From Candidatus Aminicenantota bacterium (GTDB lineage Bacteria > Acidobacteriota > Aminicenantia > UBA2199), in contig JAPKZK010000119.1 of the NCBI GenBank assembly GCA_026393835.1, forward strand, positions 1 to 56,087: a DNA stretch of 56,087 nucleotides, in the 5' to 3' direction. The position numbers were made by a program, and so were the translations under genes. The notes beneath the pieces were generated by a model. The model saw only the letters and a program-made list of their open reading frames with translations, had not been told where the DNA came from and made no database searches. This document shows positions 1 to 9,180 of the stretch, piece after piece (position 1 is the first letter of the stretch; each line of letters starts with the position of its first letter).

Positions 1-20
1 CCCAAATTAAAATTTCTATT

Positions 21-386
21 TTATAGTTCCGGGCGCTGGGGTAATAACTGTTTGCGTGGGCCATCCATGGCCAATACCCGAAGTTGGGATTCCTGGCGGT
101 GGAAAAGTATCCGGGCAATACGGCGGGTTTTGCCGTATACGGCCTTAATCTCCTTGCGGGCGGCATATAAGTCATTGGTTGCCGGCATTCGTTCCGACTG
201 GGCGGCGTCCCAACGAAGCGTGAGTCTTTTGATGCGGCCAATGATCCGGTCTCCCTGGCTGAGCCGGTTCTCATCATACTTGTATGGGGCTATCCGTTCC
301 ATGATAACCCGGTTCTTCCGGGTATCTGCCAGGGCGATTTCACTGACGCCCACTATCCCGTCCAACGGCAACTTATAAAAGTTCAT
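21..386 (-). CDS. Hypothetical protein, 121 aa
   Basis: A small basic protein that I do not recognise. The open frame extends upstream to a TTG at 428, but the ATG at 384-386 is preceded by a perfect AAGGAGG five to six bases away, so I chose that start (protein begins MNFYKLPLDG). The product is soluble, has no signal peptide or membrane segment, and is rich in Arg and Lys in its C-terminal half. It sits alone on the minus strand; the 21-bp repeat array lies just upstream. No function can be assigned. The strong ribosome binding site is the main reason to believe it is real. Confidence 0.6.
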   Translation of the reverse strand: MNFYKLPLDGIVGVSEIALADTRKNRVIMERIAPYKYDENRLSQGDRIIGRIKRLTLRWDAAQSERMPATNDLYAARKEIKAVYGKTRRIARILFHRQESQLRVLAMDGPRKQLLPQRPEL

Positions 387-449
387 GCTTTCCTCCTTGC
401 AAGTCACCAGGATTTCATATTCGACCAAGGATTTATCGAAATATCAATT

Positions 450-734
450 GGAAATGTGAGTTTATCAATAGGAATTACTCCTTCATAAATTGGAATTGCA
501 ATTTTTTCTAATGGAAATACGATTCAATCAATAGGAATCACAACTTTATCTAATGGAAATATAACTTTTTATATTGGAATTGCCATTTCATCATATAGAA
601 ATACGATTTTAACATTCGCTTGAATGGCATTTCCATATGATAAAATCGTATTTCCTATTGATGAAACAGTATTTCCATGTTATAAAATTGTATTTCCTAT
701 TGTTTCAATAGTATTTTCATAAGATAAATGATCA
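450..734. repeat. Inverted array of 21-bp degenerate repeats
   Basis: Eight consecutive units of exactly 21 bp start at 450, 471, 492, 513, 534, 555, 576 and 597, each beginning GGAA (the last AGAA) and sharing a T/A-rich tail. After about 12 bp the array continues in the opposite orientation with TTTCC-starting 21-bp units at 630, 651, 672 and 693 and a decayed unit at 714. Units diverge in sequence but not in length. The stretch between 387 and 959 otherwise holds no convincing gene; an 88-codon frame at 697-963 runs through the array and looks accidental. Confidence 0.8.
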
Positions 735-848
735 AAAGCAGCATTCCCTGTCCTATTTTCTTTGTTCTGGGTGCTATTTCCTTCAAAATCAACGCCATTT
801 TCCTACCTTTGGCCATTGTTATCCGGGCATCCTGATAGGGTCTAGGTA

Positions 849-871
849 GGGGCATAAATTTTGACTGTCCC
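849..871. repeat. Short dispersed element (GGGGCATAAATT...TGTCCC)
   Basis: Copy of a short motif whose core is AAATT followed by TG, one or two bases and CTGTCCC. Related copies lie at 2479-2508, 49934-49960 and 51318-51343. This copy and the one at 2479-2508 also share the GGGGCATAAATT half. It looks like a decayed REP-like element. Confidence 0.45.
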
Positions 872-959
872 TTTTTTATACTGAGCAAAAAACGACAAAC
901 GGGCAGACACTGCAAAAGCTTTTGTTTAAAATGGGATACCGGTTTTTTTCTCAGTAGTA

Positions 960-2273
960 TCACCGAAAGGAATGCAAAATATTTTTTATCGCGTAAAGCG
1001 GAAACGTTTTAATTTTATCATAACCGGAAAAATTTTCACCGGAAATCCGGATACCCTGCGCTAAATTCCTTTCACTTAAAAAAATATGCATGCTTTGCAT
1101 TTGACCCCGAGAGCCGGATTTTACTTCTATCGGGATTACGGTTCCTCCCCTACTGATAACATAATCCACTTCCGCATTACTGGACCTGGCTTCCCTATGC
1201 CAGTAGTAAAGCTCCGGGTGCAGCCGCTGTGAACCATGGGCGATTAACTCAAGCCCGACAAACAATTCCGCTAAATTTCCTTTGTTTATTATGCTGCTGA
1301 AATCCGAAACTATATACGATGATATATCCAACCCCAGGACTCTCTGGTATATACCGGTATCCAGAAGCAGGACTTTAAATTTTTTGTCATCTAACTGTGC
1401 GCCCAAAGGTACACCCCTGGCGGCGGTGTGATAAACTTTATGGGCTAGCCCCGCTTTTACCAGTAATTCTAAAGCATCTTTGTAAACCTGGCACTTTTCG
1501 CCGGATATATTGGAATATTTGAACTTATTCCCGGACTGGTAAACGATGGAATCGAAAACTTCCTGTAAACGGACCACCGGGAATTTTTTTTTATATTTCG
1601 CAAAATCGTCTTTAATCGTGGTCAGGATATCATCGATCACTTCCTGGCATAAAGCCAGGTCTTTTTCTTCAAGATAGGTTTTAACGACTGCGGGCATTCC
1701 GCCGAGCAATTGGAAAATTTTCAGTTTATCCAGGGTGATTTCGTGGAGTATCGGGTCTATGGGATTCTCCGGGGAGGATTTTAAAATCAGTTTTTCCAGG
1801 CGCTCTTCCCCGGCTGCGATTAAGAATTCGTTGAAGGTCATGGGATACATAAACAAGGATTTTATCCGACCGACGGCAAAAGAAGGGATTTCCTCCAGGG
1901 CGAATTCCAATAGAGAACCCGCCGCCACTACATGGAGTTCCGGCATCTTCTCATAGAAGAAGCGCAGCGACCTAATCGCATTAGGGCAAGCCTGTATTTC
2001 ATCCAGGAACAGAAGTGTTTGCCCTGGTTTTAACGGCGTTTTAAAGTAGATGGACAATTTTTCGCACAGTTCATGGGGGTTTAGGGATTTTTCAAAAAAG
2101 GTTTTTACCCCTGGAATTTCTTCGAAGTTGACTTCAACAAAGTTTTCAAAGCCCTGGCCTAATTTCCTTATGGAATATGTTTTTCCAACCTGCCGGGCGC
2201 CCCTAACCAGGAGAACTTTTCTCTGTTCGTCTTGTTTCCAGCGGGTTAATTCTTGATCGACCGCTCGTTCCAT
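960..2273 (-). CDS. AAA-family ATPase with C-terminal DUF4143 domain
   Basis: 437-aa cytoplasmic protein. The N-terminal P-loop ATPase has Walker A GARQVGKT at residues 25-32 and Walker B LLFLDE at 87-92. The C-terminal DUF4143 part contains a nuclease-like signature, EVDY followed after about a dozen residues by EVKSG (around residues 370-390), as in PD-(D/E)XK folds. Full length for the family, which is very common in bacteria and archaea, often in multiple copies, with unproven roles (toxin-antitoxin or DNA-related have been suggested). Start is the ATG at 2273; no clear Shine-Dalgarno precedes it. It is on the same strand as the NRPS operon but downstream of it by 226 bp, so it is probably independent. 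Confidence 0.9.
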   Translation of the reverse strand: MERAVDQELTRWKQDEQRKVLLVRGARQVGKTYSIRKLGQGFENFVEVNFEEIPGVKTFFEKSLNPHELCEKLSIYFKTPLKPGQTLLFLDEIQACPNAIRSLRFFYEKMPELHVVAAGSLLEFALEEIPSFAVGRIKSLFMYPMTFNEFLIAAGEERLEKLILKSSPENPIDPILHEITLDKLKIFQLLGGMPAVVKTYLEEKDLALCQEVIDDILTTIKDDFAKYKKKFPVVRLQEVFDSIVYQSGNKFKYSNISGEKCQVYKDALELLVKAGLAHKVYHTAARGVPLGAQLDDKKFKVLLLDTGIYQRVLGLDISSYIVSDFSSIINKGNLAELFVGLELIAHGSQRLHPELYYWHREARSSNAEVDYVISRGGTVIPIEVKSGSRGQMQSMHIFLSERNLAQGIRISGENFSGYDKIKTFPLYAIKNILHSFR

Positions 2274-2478
2274 AATTCTTTTATAACCTCATTTTCAGTG
2301 ATTTTATTTTTTTTAGCTTTCTTTTTACAAGGCAATCATAGGCTAAAAATAGGAAAAAGTCAAGGCGATCAACAGGGAAAAATGGTAAAAATACAAGGCA
2401 ATCGACAAGTCGACATTCGGGACAGTCAAAAATTAGTCAAAAATTAGAAAATTAGAGTAATGGGGAATAAGACGGTTT

Positions 2479-2508
2479 GGGGACAGGCAAATTTATAATT
2501 TATGCCCC
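2479..2508. repeat. Short dispersed element overlapping the NRPS stop codon
   Basis: Reverse-complement copy of the element at 849-871 (GGGGACAG, A/T centre, ATGCCCC). It overlaps the last codons and the TAA of the thioesterase-bearing NRPS, so the final residues EGA are encoded by the element. The rest of the 2274-2499 spacer holds nothing else I can name. Confidence 0.45.
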
Positions 2509-5500
2509 TTCTTTAATAATCACTTCCGCTAATCTCTCCACATAGGGCCTTTCAAAAATGGAATCGTGATCCCCCGGGATTCTTATCACTGTGGCTTTAC
2601 TTTTGGTCATTCGATTAAATCCTTCTTCAATTTTGAGATCGTGTTTGGCGGCTTCCGCCAAAACCGATAAAAGTGGGGCTTTTATTATTCCCAGGGGTAC
2701 GACATGGGCAATCAATATGTCCATGTATTTTTCTATGGTCTCTTTTCGTAATTTTGGGTCGGCGATCTCCCGGCCATCCTGTTCAAGCGTCCGTTGGTAT
2801 TTGCCTGTTTTTACAGCCTTTGCGAACCCGCGATTATATGTTAATGCCAGGGCGATTTGTTTTAGAAAACGGGGCAGCTTCTCCATGGTTCGTAGTATGC
2901 CGACGGAAACCGGGGTTATAAAGGCGCGGGAATCGAACAATAGGAGCTTTTCCACGGTGTATCCCATTCGTTCCAACCGCCTGGCAATTTCATAGCCGAC
3001 AAGGCTGCCGACGCAGTACCCGCCAATGATATAGGGGCCGCTGTCCTGGACTGCAAGGATTTCTTCGAGGTAGCGATCGATCATTTGCCGGGGACCTTCC
3101 GCCATTTGCGTCCCGGGACCGACCCCCAGGGCCTGGAGCCCGTAAACGTTGTACTCCCGCTCCAGTAATAATGCGAATTCTTTATACTGGTATACCATGC
3201 CGTGCTGGGGATGTACGATGAATAGGTTCTTTTTGCCATGCCCGTTATTGAGTTTTTCTATGCATTTTAATTTACCGATTAAGGGAATTTCCTCTTTGTT
3301 TTTTTCTTCAAGAAGCAGCGCAAGCTTGGCAAGGGTGGGGGCGGTAATGATATCGATCAAAGAGACGTTAAAACGGGCTTTTTTCAGCGCGGAAGCCACG
3401 GTTATGGCGGTTAATGAATTGCCCCCCAATTGGAAAAAATCGTCGTGAATACCGACTCTATCCAGTTTTAGTAACTCTTGCCATATTTTTGCAAGTGTTT
3501 TTTCCATTTCAGTGGCGGGGGGCGCATACTGGATATTTGAATTGAGTACCTCGCCCATTTTTTCCAGGGCCTTCCGGTCGATTTTACCGTTGGGAGTTAA
3601 CGGGATTTGTTCTATTGGGATGAAACGGGCCGGGATCATATAATCGGGGAGACTGCCGGAAAGGTAATCTCTTAATTGTTCGGCCAGGGCAACCAGGTGG
3701 GCTTCGGCCCCGGCATCGTCCGCTGTGCCGGCGGCGGCATTGTTAGTGATGTAGGCATGGAGTTCTTTCTCGCCTGCTTCTTTTTCGCTACCCCCGCGTA
3801 CAATAATAACGGTTTCCTTTACCCGGGGATGTTCCAGCAAACGTTTCTCGATCTCTTCCAATTCGATGCGGTTTCCCCTGATTTTTACCTGGTTGTCGAT
3901 CCTGCCCAGGCAATAAATGGTGCCGTCTTCGGCAAAATACCCGGTATCGCCGGTGCGATAAAGCACGGCATAGTTGGGATCGTTGATGTCATCGAGGAAT
4001 GGGTTGGAGATAAAGGAAGTCGCGGTTTTTTGGGGGTCTTTCCAGTATCCTTTGCCGACACCGATACCGGCCACGCAGATTTCCCCTCTTACGCCCACGG
4101 GGCAGAGGGATAGATTTTTATCCAGGATATAGATTTGTAAATTCCGGAGGGGCTTGCCGACGGGAATATTAAATTGCGTTTCGGCAGGGAGTGCAGGAAG
4201 TACAGCGACGATGTGATGGGTAATATCGTCGGAGGCTTCGGTGGGGCCATAGGCATTGAGGAGTTTGACAGCGGGGTAATGGCTGTACCATTTCCTGGCC
4301 AGCGGCGGCGTCAGGGGTTCCCCGGTAGCAAGCATCCATCTTAAATGGTTGAGGGTGTTACTGCGACCTGTTCCGACGACATCGAGGAACACGGTCATGA
4401 GTGACGGTACACTTTCCAGGATAGTCACCCGCCCTTGCTGTAATTCTTTTAAAAATTCCATGGGCTCCAGCACGGTTTCTTTATCGATTATATGGGTCAT
4501 GCCCCCGACCAATAACGCGGCCAGGAATTGCCATACGGAGATATCGAACCCGGCCGGCGCGGTCTGGGCGATGATGTCTTCCCCGGTTATGGACAAATCG
4601 TTTATTTTGGCGTAGAGATGGTTAATCATGCCCTGTTGGTGGATTAATACGCCCTTGGGCTGCCCGGTGCTGCCGGAGGTGTAGATGACATAGGCAAGAT
4701 CAGCGGGAATTGACGGCGCCGACACTGTCGGTACGCTTTTTAATTCATTGTTATTTAAATGATTAAAACCATCCTGGTATTTGCGTTTCTTCTTTATTTG
4801 CGTTTCCCTTTCCCTGCCCTGGTTTTTGTCAATGGTTAGAATGGCGTCAAAACGGAATTTGGTGAGTTCATTTTCGATGGTATATATTTTATTTGAGAAT
4901 TCTACCTTCTCGATGGCCGGGAAATCCACGGTTAAATCTTCAAAGAAGGTACGGGAAACAAATAGTTCATTGGACCAATCGATTTTTGTTTGGTAATCTT
5001 TTTCTTTATTTGCCTGTTTGAAAGCGATCATTTCGCGGGTGAGGTCTTGTTTTAAGTCCTGGTCCATGACATCGCCGATGTAGAGGATGGCTTTTTCGGC
5101 CGCCAGGTTGATTGCTTTGGCCAGGACATGGCGCAGGTAATTATGGCCGGGGAAGGATTGGATGACACTATTTATGATAATGAGGTGGAAATTTCCTTCG
5201 TTTATTTTATCGATTTCATGGGCGGGAATGCATTCAAGGGCGATATTGGTGTAATTGCCTTCCCGGACCCGTTGTTTATTTTTTTCAATCGTGGCGCGGG
5301 ATATATCTGTACCGTAATAGAAGCCAACGTGTGGGGCAATGGGATACATGGTTAAACCGGAGGCGCAGCCGATCTCCAGGACGCGCATATTTTTATGCAG
5401 GAAAGGGGTTAATTTTTTTAGGGTATTGGCGCTGTATTCGGCCATTTCTTCCCTGGTAAAGGGAGCGCCGGTATAACCGGTGAGCCAGCCGCCTTCGGTG

Positions 5501-8500
5501 ATTTCATCCGTCGCGGTCTCTCCGACATAATTCCAGAGTTCCGCCGCGCTTTTTAGATCGAGTTCCGTATCCGTATCGATGTTATAGGGGCTGCCGGTGT
5601 CCATGATAAGGAAACTGTGGAACCCCGGGCATTCCCACTGCAGCCGGTTGACAGCCCCCAGGTACCGGGCCTGGGAAATGACAACCGGGGTCTCTGCGTC
5701 CTGGATTATTTGTTTTACCCGCTCAAAGGGTAAGAAAGGTTCAATGGGAATATAGGCGGCCCCGGCTTTCATGATCCCCAGGATGGCGATGAGGTAGTGA
5801 AGCGACCGGTTCATGTAGATTCCGACCCGGTCATTGGGGCGAATGTGTTTTTCGTGGTAGAGGTAATGGGCTAATCGATCGGCTTTCTTATCCAATTCTT
5901 CATAAGACATGAACTGATTTTTATATTGGGCCGCGGTCCCGGAGGGCGTCTTTTCTACCTGCTCTTCAAATAGCCCGGGAAAAGACTTATCACGTGCGAA
6001 TTCTTTTTTGGTATTGTTGAATTGGAAAAGGATGCGCTGTTTTTCGCTTTCTTCCATCATGGGGATGTCGTACAACCGAAGCCCGGGTTTTTCAATGACC
6101 GCGCCAAGGATATTTAAGAGGTGTTTTGTCATGGCTTCGATGGTGCTTGTCTTAAATAATTTTGTATAATATTGAAAGCGTAATCCGAGCCGGTTCTTTT
6201 CCTCGAAAACGTCAAAGGAGAGGTCAAACTTTGCCACATAATTTTTATAATGGTAAGGGACGCCGGTAATTCCATCCAAATCTATCTGGGCGTCTTCAAC
6301 CACCTGGCAGGCAAATTGGGTATCGAAGAGGGGGTTTCGCGAGGTGTCCCGTTCCGGTTGCAAGCGATCGACCAGTTCTTCGAATTGATAGTCCCGGTTT
6401 TCAAATGCGGTGATACCGGTTTCTTTTATTTCGTTTAAGAAGGCGCTAAAGCTTTTATTTCCCCCGGGGTAAAGGCGCAGGGCCAGTTCATTGACGAACA
6501 TGCCGATAATGGGTTCCAGGTCGACATGGGGCCGGTCGGTAATATCGCTGCCGATAATGATATCCTCTTGCGCGGTGTATTTGAATAATAGGGTGCTGTA
6601 CACGGTCAACAGGCACATAAAGGTGGAGACGTTGTTTTCCAGGCAAAACCGTTTGAAGGCGGCAAAGGTTTCGCCGCTGAGTTCAAAATGGTAATTATCG
6701 CCTTCGAAACTAAAAACAGCGGGCCGCGGATAATCGGCCGGGAGTTCCAATTTGGGGAGAGCGGAGGGCGCGGCATCCGAATAGATATCCAACCAATACT
6801 TTTTTTGTTTTTCAATGCCCCCGGTACTGAATAAATTGTTTTGCCAACTGGTGAAATCTTTATATTGAACGGCAAGGGGGGGGAGTTTGGCGAGTTCGGC
6901 AAAGTTTGCATCGCGGTACAATAACCCGAAATCCTTTAATAATAGGCTCATGGACGCGCCGTCGGCAATTATATGGTGCATTTCCAGCATCAGCAAGAAC
7001 TTCCCGTCCGGCAGCGGGGCGGTTCCGACCCGGAGTAACGGGGGCCGGGCCAAATCGAAGGGCCGGCTGTAAGCTTTGACTATTTCTTCTATTCCGCCGC
7101 TTTTGTATCGGTACTCCTCGATTTCAAATTGGGCATGGGGGTGTACCCGCTGAACAGGTTCATTGTCGATGAACCGGAAAGATGTACGCAGCGATTCATG
7201 GCGATCGATCACGGCCTGCATTGTGGCCGCGATCTTTGCTTTATCCGGCTCTTTATCGAGAATAACCGCCAGAGGCATGTTGTAAGTTCCACCGATGTTA
7301 TCCAGTTGTTCTAAAAAGAATAGCCGCTTTTGGGCGGAGGATAAGGGGTAATATTCTTTCTTTTCAACGGGTTCGACGGCTGAGAAAGCGGTTTGTTCGG
7401 CTGCCGCCACCAGGCGGGATAATTCTCGAATGGTGGGGTTGTCGAATAGGTCTGTTAGTTGCAATTCTACATTCAAACCCCGGTGTATCCTGGCGATAAT
7501 GGACATGATCAGTAATGAATGGCCGCCCAGTTCGATAAAGTTATCGTTTATGCCGATTTTGGCTATTTTTAAAACTTCTTGCCAGATGGCCGCGATTTTT
7601 TCTTCGATTTCATTGGCCGGGGCTTCATAGGCGGACCCGGGGTTTAACGCTTTCCCAGGTTCCGGCAATTGCCGGCGGTCGATTTTTCCCGAAGAAGTGA
7701 GCGGCATCTTTTCCAGGAATATGAAGTACCGCGGGACCATGTAATCGGGTAATTGCGCAAATAAATATTCTCGCATATCTTCCGACGAAACGGCCTGGTT
7801 GCAAACGATATAGGCGCATAAATAGGGCTCGTTGTTTTCATCGGTTTTGGCCGAGACAATGGCCCCGGTAACGGCGTAATGTTGAAGCAGGGCGGTTTCG
7901 ATTTCCCCCAGTTCGATACGGAAGCCCCTGATTTTAACTTGAAAATCTTTCCGTCCCAGTATTTTTATGGTTCCTTCCGGTGTATAGTATCCTGTATCGC
8001 CGGTGCGGTAGAGTCGTCCTTTTTGCTCATCATGGAGAAATACCAGGTCGGTATTCTCTTTATCCTGCCAATATCCCGGCGCCACATAATCGCAAACCAC
8101 GACGATTTCTCCTCCACCCAGTTCTTCGACGAAGTCGCCGTCGTCATCCATAAGATATATTTTCGTTTCATCCAGCGGTTCGCCAATGGAAATATCGTCA
8201 AATGTACGCCGCGGTCCGACGAAGCATAAGCTGGAGACGGTGGACTCGGTTTGGCCATAGATATTGATAAAGGATGCGCCGGGAAAATATGTTTTATACA
8301 ATTCAAGGTCATGGGCCCTTACCGGCTCTCCGCCCAACAGGACGCGGCGAACCTGGGGAAAATGCCGGTGGTCTGTTAGATTGCCGGTAAAATACCGGAA
8401 TAATGTGGGCGTGGAGTGCCAGATAGTTATTTCTTCATTGTCCAGGAGCCCGGCTAAGGCGTCGATGCTGCCGTTTTCCTTCATGGAATAAGGGTATAGA

Positions 8501-9165
8501 CATGCCCCGCTTAACAGGGCGGAATAAATGTCCGGGATGGCGCCGTCATGGGTGAAAGCGGTAAATAAACTGACGCGGTCCTTTTCGGTAACCTGGACGC
8601 GGTCTATCCAATTGCGGGCGTAGTACAGTACATTCCGGTGGGTTTGATAGACTCCTTTGGGTTTCCCGGTGGAACCGGAAGTATAAAGAATGTAAGCGGT
8701 TTTATCCACCGCGGTTTCACAAGCGCCGTCGATACAGGGGACGGCGCCGGGAGCTTCAGTTCCAGCGCCCATGGTTTCGATGTTTATGACCTGGATTTGC
8801 GTTTCAGCATGGTCGGATAGCTCCTGGGCCAGTGGAAAATTTTTCTTATCGGTCAGGATAAAATTACTCCGGGAATTTTCCAGGATATAAAGCAAGCGTT
8901 TACCCGGGTAAGAGGGGTCCAGTGGTACATAGGCTTTCCCTGCTTTCAAAGCGCCCAGGAGTCCCACCATCATATCGCTGCCGTAATCGAAGAGCAACGC
9001 CACTTGCCGGGCTTGTTTTCTTTCTTTATCCATTTGGGCGATGGCATGGGCGACCCTATCGGAATCGATATTTAGTTCCGCATAGGTAAGGGATTTATTG
9101 TTCGTTTTTATGGCGGTTTTCGTGGGAAAGCGCTCGACTATTCCTGTAAATTTTTCTATGATCAT
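2500..9165 (-). CDS. Nonribosomal peptide synthetase, A-PCP-C-A(MT)-PCP-TE
   Basis: 2221-aa terminal synthetase of the assembly line. Domains: adenylation 1-510 (core YTSGSTG at 161-167), carrier protein with LGGHS (Ser550), condensation about 605-1045 (HHIIADG 730-736), adenylation about 1060-1870 interrupted between motifs A2 (KAGAAYIPIEP, about 1133-1143) and A3 (YTSGSTG 1495-1501) by a methyltransferase, carrier protein LGGNS (Ser1917), and type I thioesterase about 1975-2221. The TE nucleophile position is Cys2051 (GYCVG) rather than Ser; D2078 and H2200 complete a plausible triad. It starts with an A domain, and the matching C domain is the last domain of the upstream synthetase. By-eye code residues: first A D-G-P-H-L-G-I-V-S, second D-I-W-E-L-T-A-D-D; neither is assigned to a substrate. 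ATG at 9165 has GGGAG seven bases upstream and lies 15 bp after the preceding gene. Confidence 0.95.
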   Translation of the reverse strand: MIIEKFTGIVERFPTKTAIKTNNKSLTYAELNIDSDRVAHAIAQMDKERKQARQVALLFDYGSDMMVGLLGALKAGKAYVPLDPSYPGKRLLYILENSRSNFILTDKKNFPLAQELSDHAETQIQVINIETMGAGTEAPGAVPCIDGACETAVDKTAYILYTSGSTGKPKGVYQTHRNVLYYARNWIDRVQVTEKDRVSLFTAFTHDGAIPDIYSALLSGACLYPYSMKENGSIDALAGLLDNEEITIWHSTPTLFRYFTGNLTDHRHFPQVRRVLLGGEPVRAHDLELYKTYFPGASFINIYGQTESTVSSLCFVGPRRTFDDISIGEPLDETKIYLMDDDGDFVEELGGGEIVVVCDYVAPGYWQDKENTDLVFLHDEQKGRLYRTGDTGYYTPEGTIKILGRKDFQVKIRGFRIELGEIETALLQHYAVTGAIVSAKTDENNEPYLCAYIVCNQAVSSEDMREYLFAQLPDYMVPRYFIFLEKMPLTSSGKIDRRQLPEPGKALNPGSAYEAPANEIEEKIAAIWQEVLKIAKIGINDNFIELGGHSLLIMSIIARIHRGLNVELQLTDLFDNPTIRELSRLVAAAEQTAFSAVEPVEKKEYYPLSSAQKRLFFLEQLDNIGGTYNMPLAVILDKEPDKAKIAATMQAVIDRHESLRTSFRFIDNEPVQRVHPHAQFEIEEYRYKSGGIEEIVKAYSRPFDLARPPLLRVGTAPLPDGKFLLMLEMHHIIADGASMSLLLKDFGLLYRDANFAELAKLPPLAVQYKDFTSWQNNLFSTGGIEKQKKYWLDIYSDAAPSALPKLELPADYPRPAVFSFEGDNYHFELSGETFAAFKRFCLENNVSTFMCLLTVYSTLLFKYTAQEDIIIGSDITDRPHVDLEPIIGMFVNELALRLYPGGNKSFSAFLNEIKETGITAFENRDYQFEELVDRLQPERDTSRNPLFDTQFACQVVEDAQIDLDGITGVPYHYKNYVAKFDLSFDVFEEKNRLGLRFQYYTKLFKTSTIEAMTKHLLNILGAVIEKPGLRLYDIPMMEESEKQRILFQFNNTKKEFARDKSFPGLFEEQVEKTPSGTAAQYKNQFMSYEELDKKADRLAHYLYHEKHIRPNDRVGIYMNRSLHYLIAILGIMKAGAAYIPIEPFLPFERVKQIIQDAETPVVISQARYLGAVNRLQWECPGFHSFLIMDTGSPYNIDTDTELDLKSAAELWNYVGETATDEITEGGWLTGYTGAPFTREEMAEYSANTLKKLTPFLHKNMRVLEIGCASGLTMYPIAPHVGFYYGTDISRATIEKNKQRVREGNYTNIALECIPAHEIDKINEGNFHLIIINSVIQSFPGHNYLRHVLAKAINLAAEKAILYIGDVMDQDLKQDLTREMIAFKQANKEKDYQTKIDWSNELFVSRTFFEDLTVDFPAIEKVEFSNKIYTIENELTKFRFDAILTIDKNQGRERETQIKKKRKYQDGFNHLNNNELKSVPTVSAPSIPADLAYVIYTSGSTGQPKGVLIHQQGMINHLYAKINDLSITGEDIIAQTAPAGFDISVWQFLAALLVGGMTHIIDKETVLEPMEFLKELQQGRVTILESVPSLMTVFLDVVGTGRSNTLNHLRWMLATGEPLTPPLARKWYSHYPAVKLLNAYGPTEASDDITHHIVAVLPALPAETQFNIPVGKPLRNLQIYILDKNLSLCPVGVRGEICVAGIGVGKGYWKDPQKTATSFISNPFLDDINDPNYAVLYRTGDTGYFAEDGTIYCLGRIDNQVKIRGNRIELEEIEKRLLEHPRVKETVIIVRGGSEKEAGEKELHAYITNNAAAGTADDAGAEAHLVALAEQLRDYLSGSLPDYMIPARFIPIEQIPLTPNGKIDRKALEKMGEVLNSNIQYAPPATEMEKTLAKIWQELLKLDRVGIHDDFFQLGGNSLTAITVASALKKARFNVSLIDIITAPTLAKLALLLEEKNKEEIPLIGKLKCIEKLNNGHGKKNLFIVHPQHGMVYQYKEFALLLEREYNVYGLQALGVGPGTQMAEGPRQMIDRYLEEILAVQDSGPYIIGGYCVGSLVGYEIARRLERMGYTVEKLLLFDSRAFITPVSVGILRTMEKLPRFLKQIALALTYNRGFAKAVKTGKYQRTLEQDGREIADPKLRKETIEKYMDILIAHVVPLGIIKAPLLSVLAEAAKHDLKIEEGFNRMTKSKATVIRIPGDHDSIFERPYVERLAEVIIKEGA
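4816..5598 (-). other. Methyltransferase domain inserted in adenylation domain (A2-A3)
   Basis: Residues about 1190-1450 of the 2221-aa synthetase. The SAM-binding motif I is VLEIGCASG (1262-1270), followed by the acidic strand-2 end YYGTDIS and the strand-4-like LIIINSVIQSF. Continuous in frame with the flanking adenylation halves. Characterised a2-a3 interrupted A domains (for example TioN of thiocoraline) methylate side chains, whereas the commoner a8-a9 insertions N-methylate; by position this one would favour side-chain methylation, which is inference. Confidence 0.85.
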
Positions 9166-9180
9166 ATAATTCTCCCGGAT

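Noticed and set aside
21..428. TTG start at 428 for the first gene
   Set aside because: The ATG at 386 has a perfect AAGGAGG at good distance, inside the longer frame.
697..963. Minus-strand ORF of 88 codons
   Set aside because: It runs through the 21-bp array and a dispersed repeat, has no ribosome site and no domain resemblance.
2253..2447. Plus-strand ORF of 64 codons
   Set aside because: A/T-rich spacer with short direct repeats, no ribosome site, overlaps the start of the ATPase gene.
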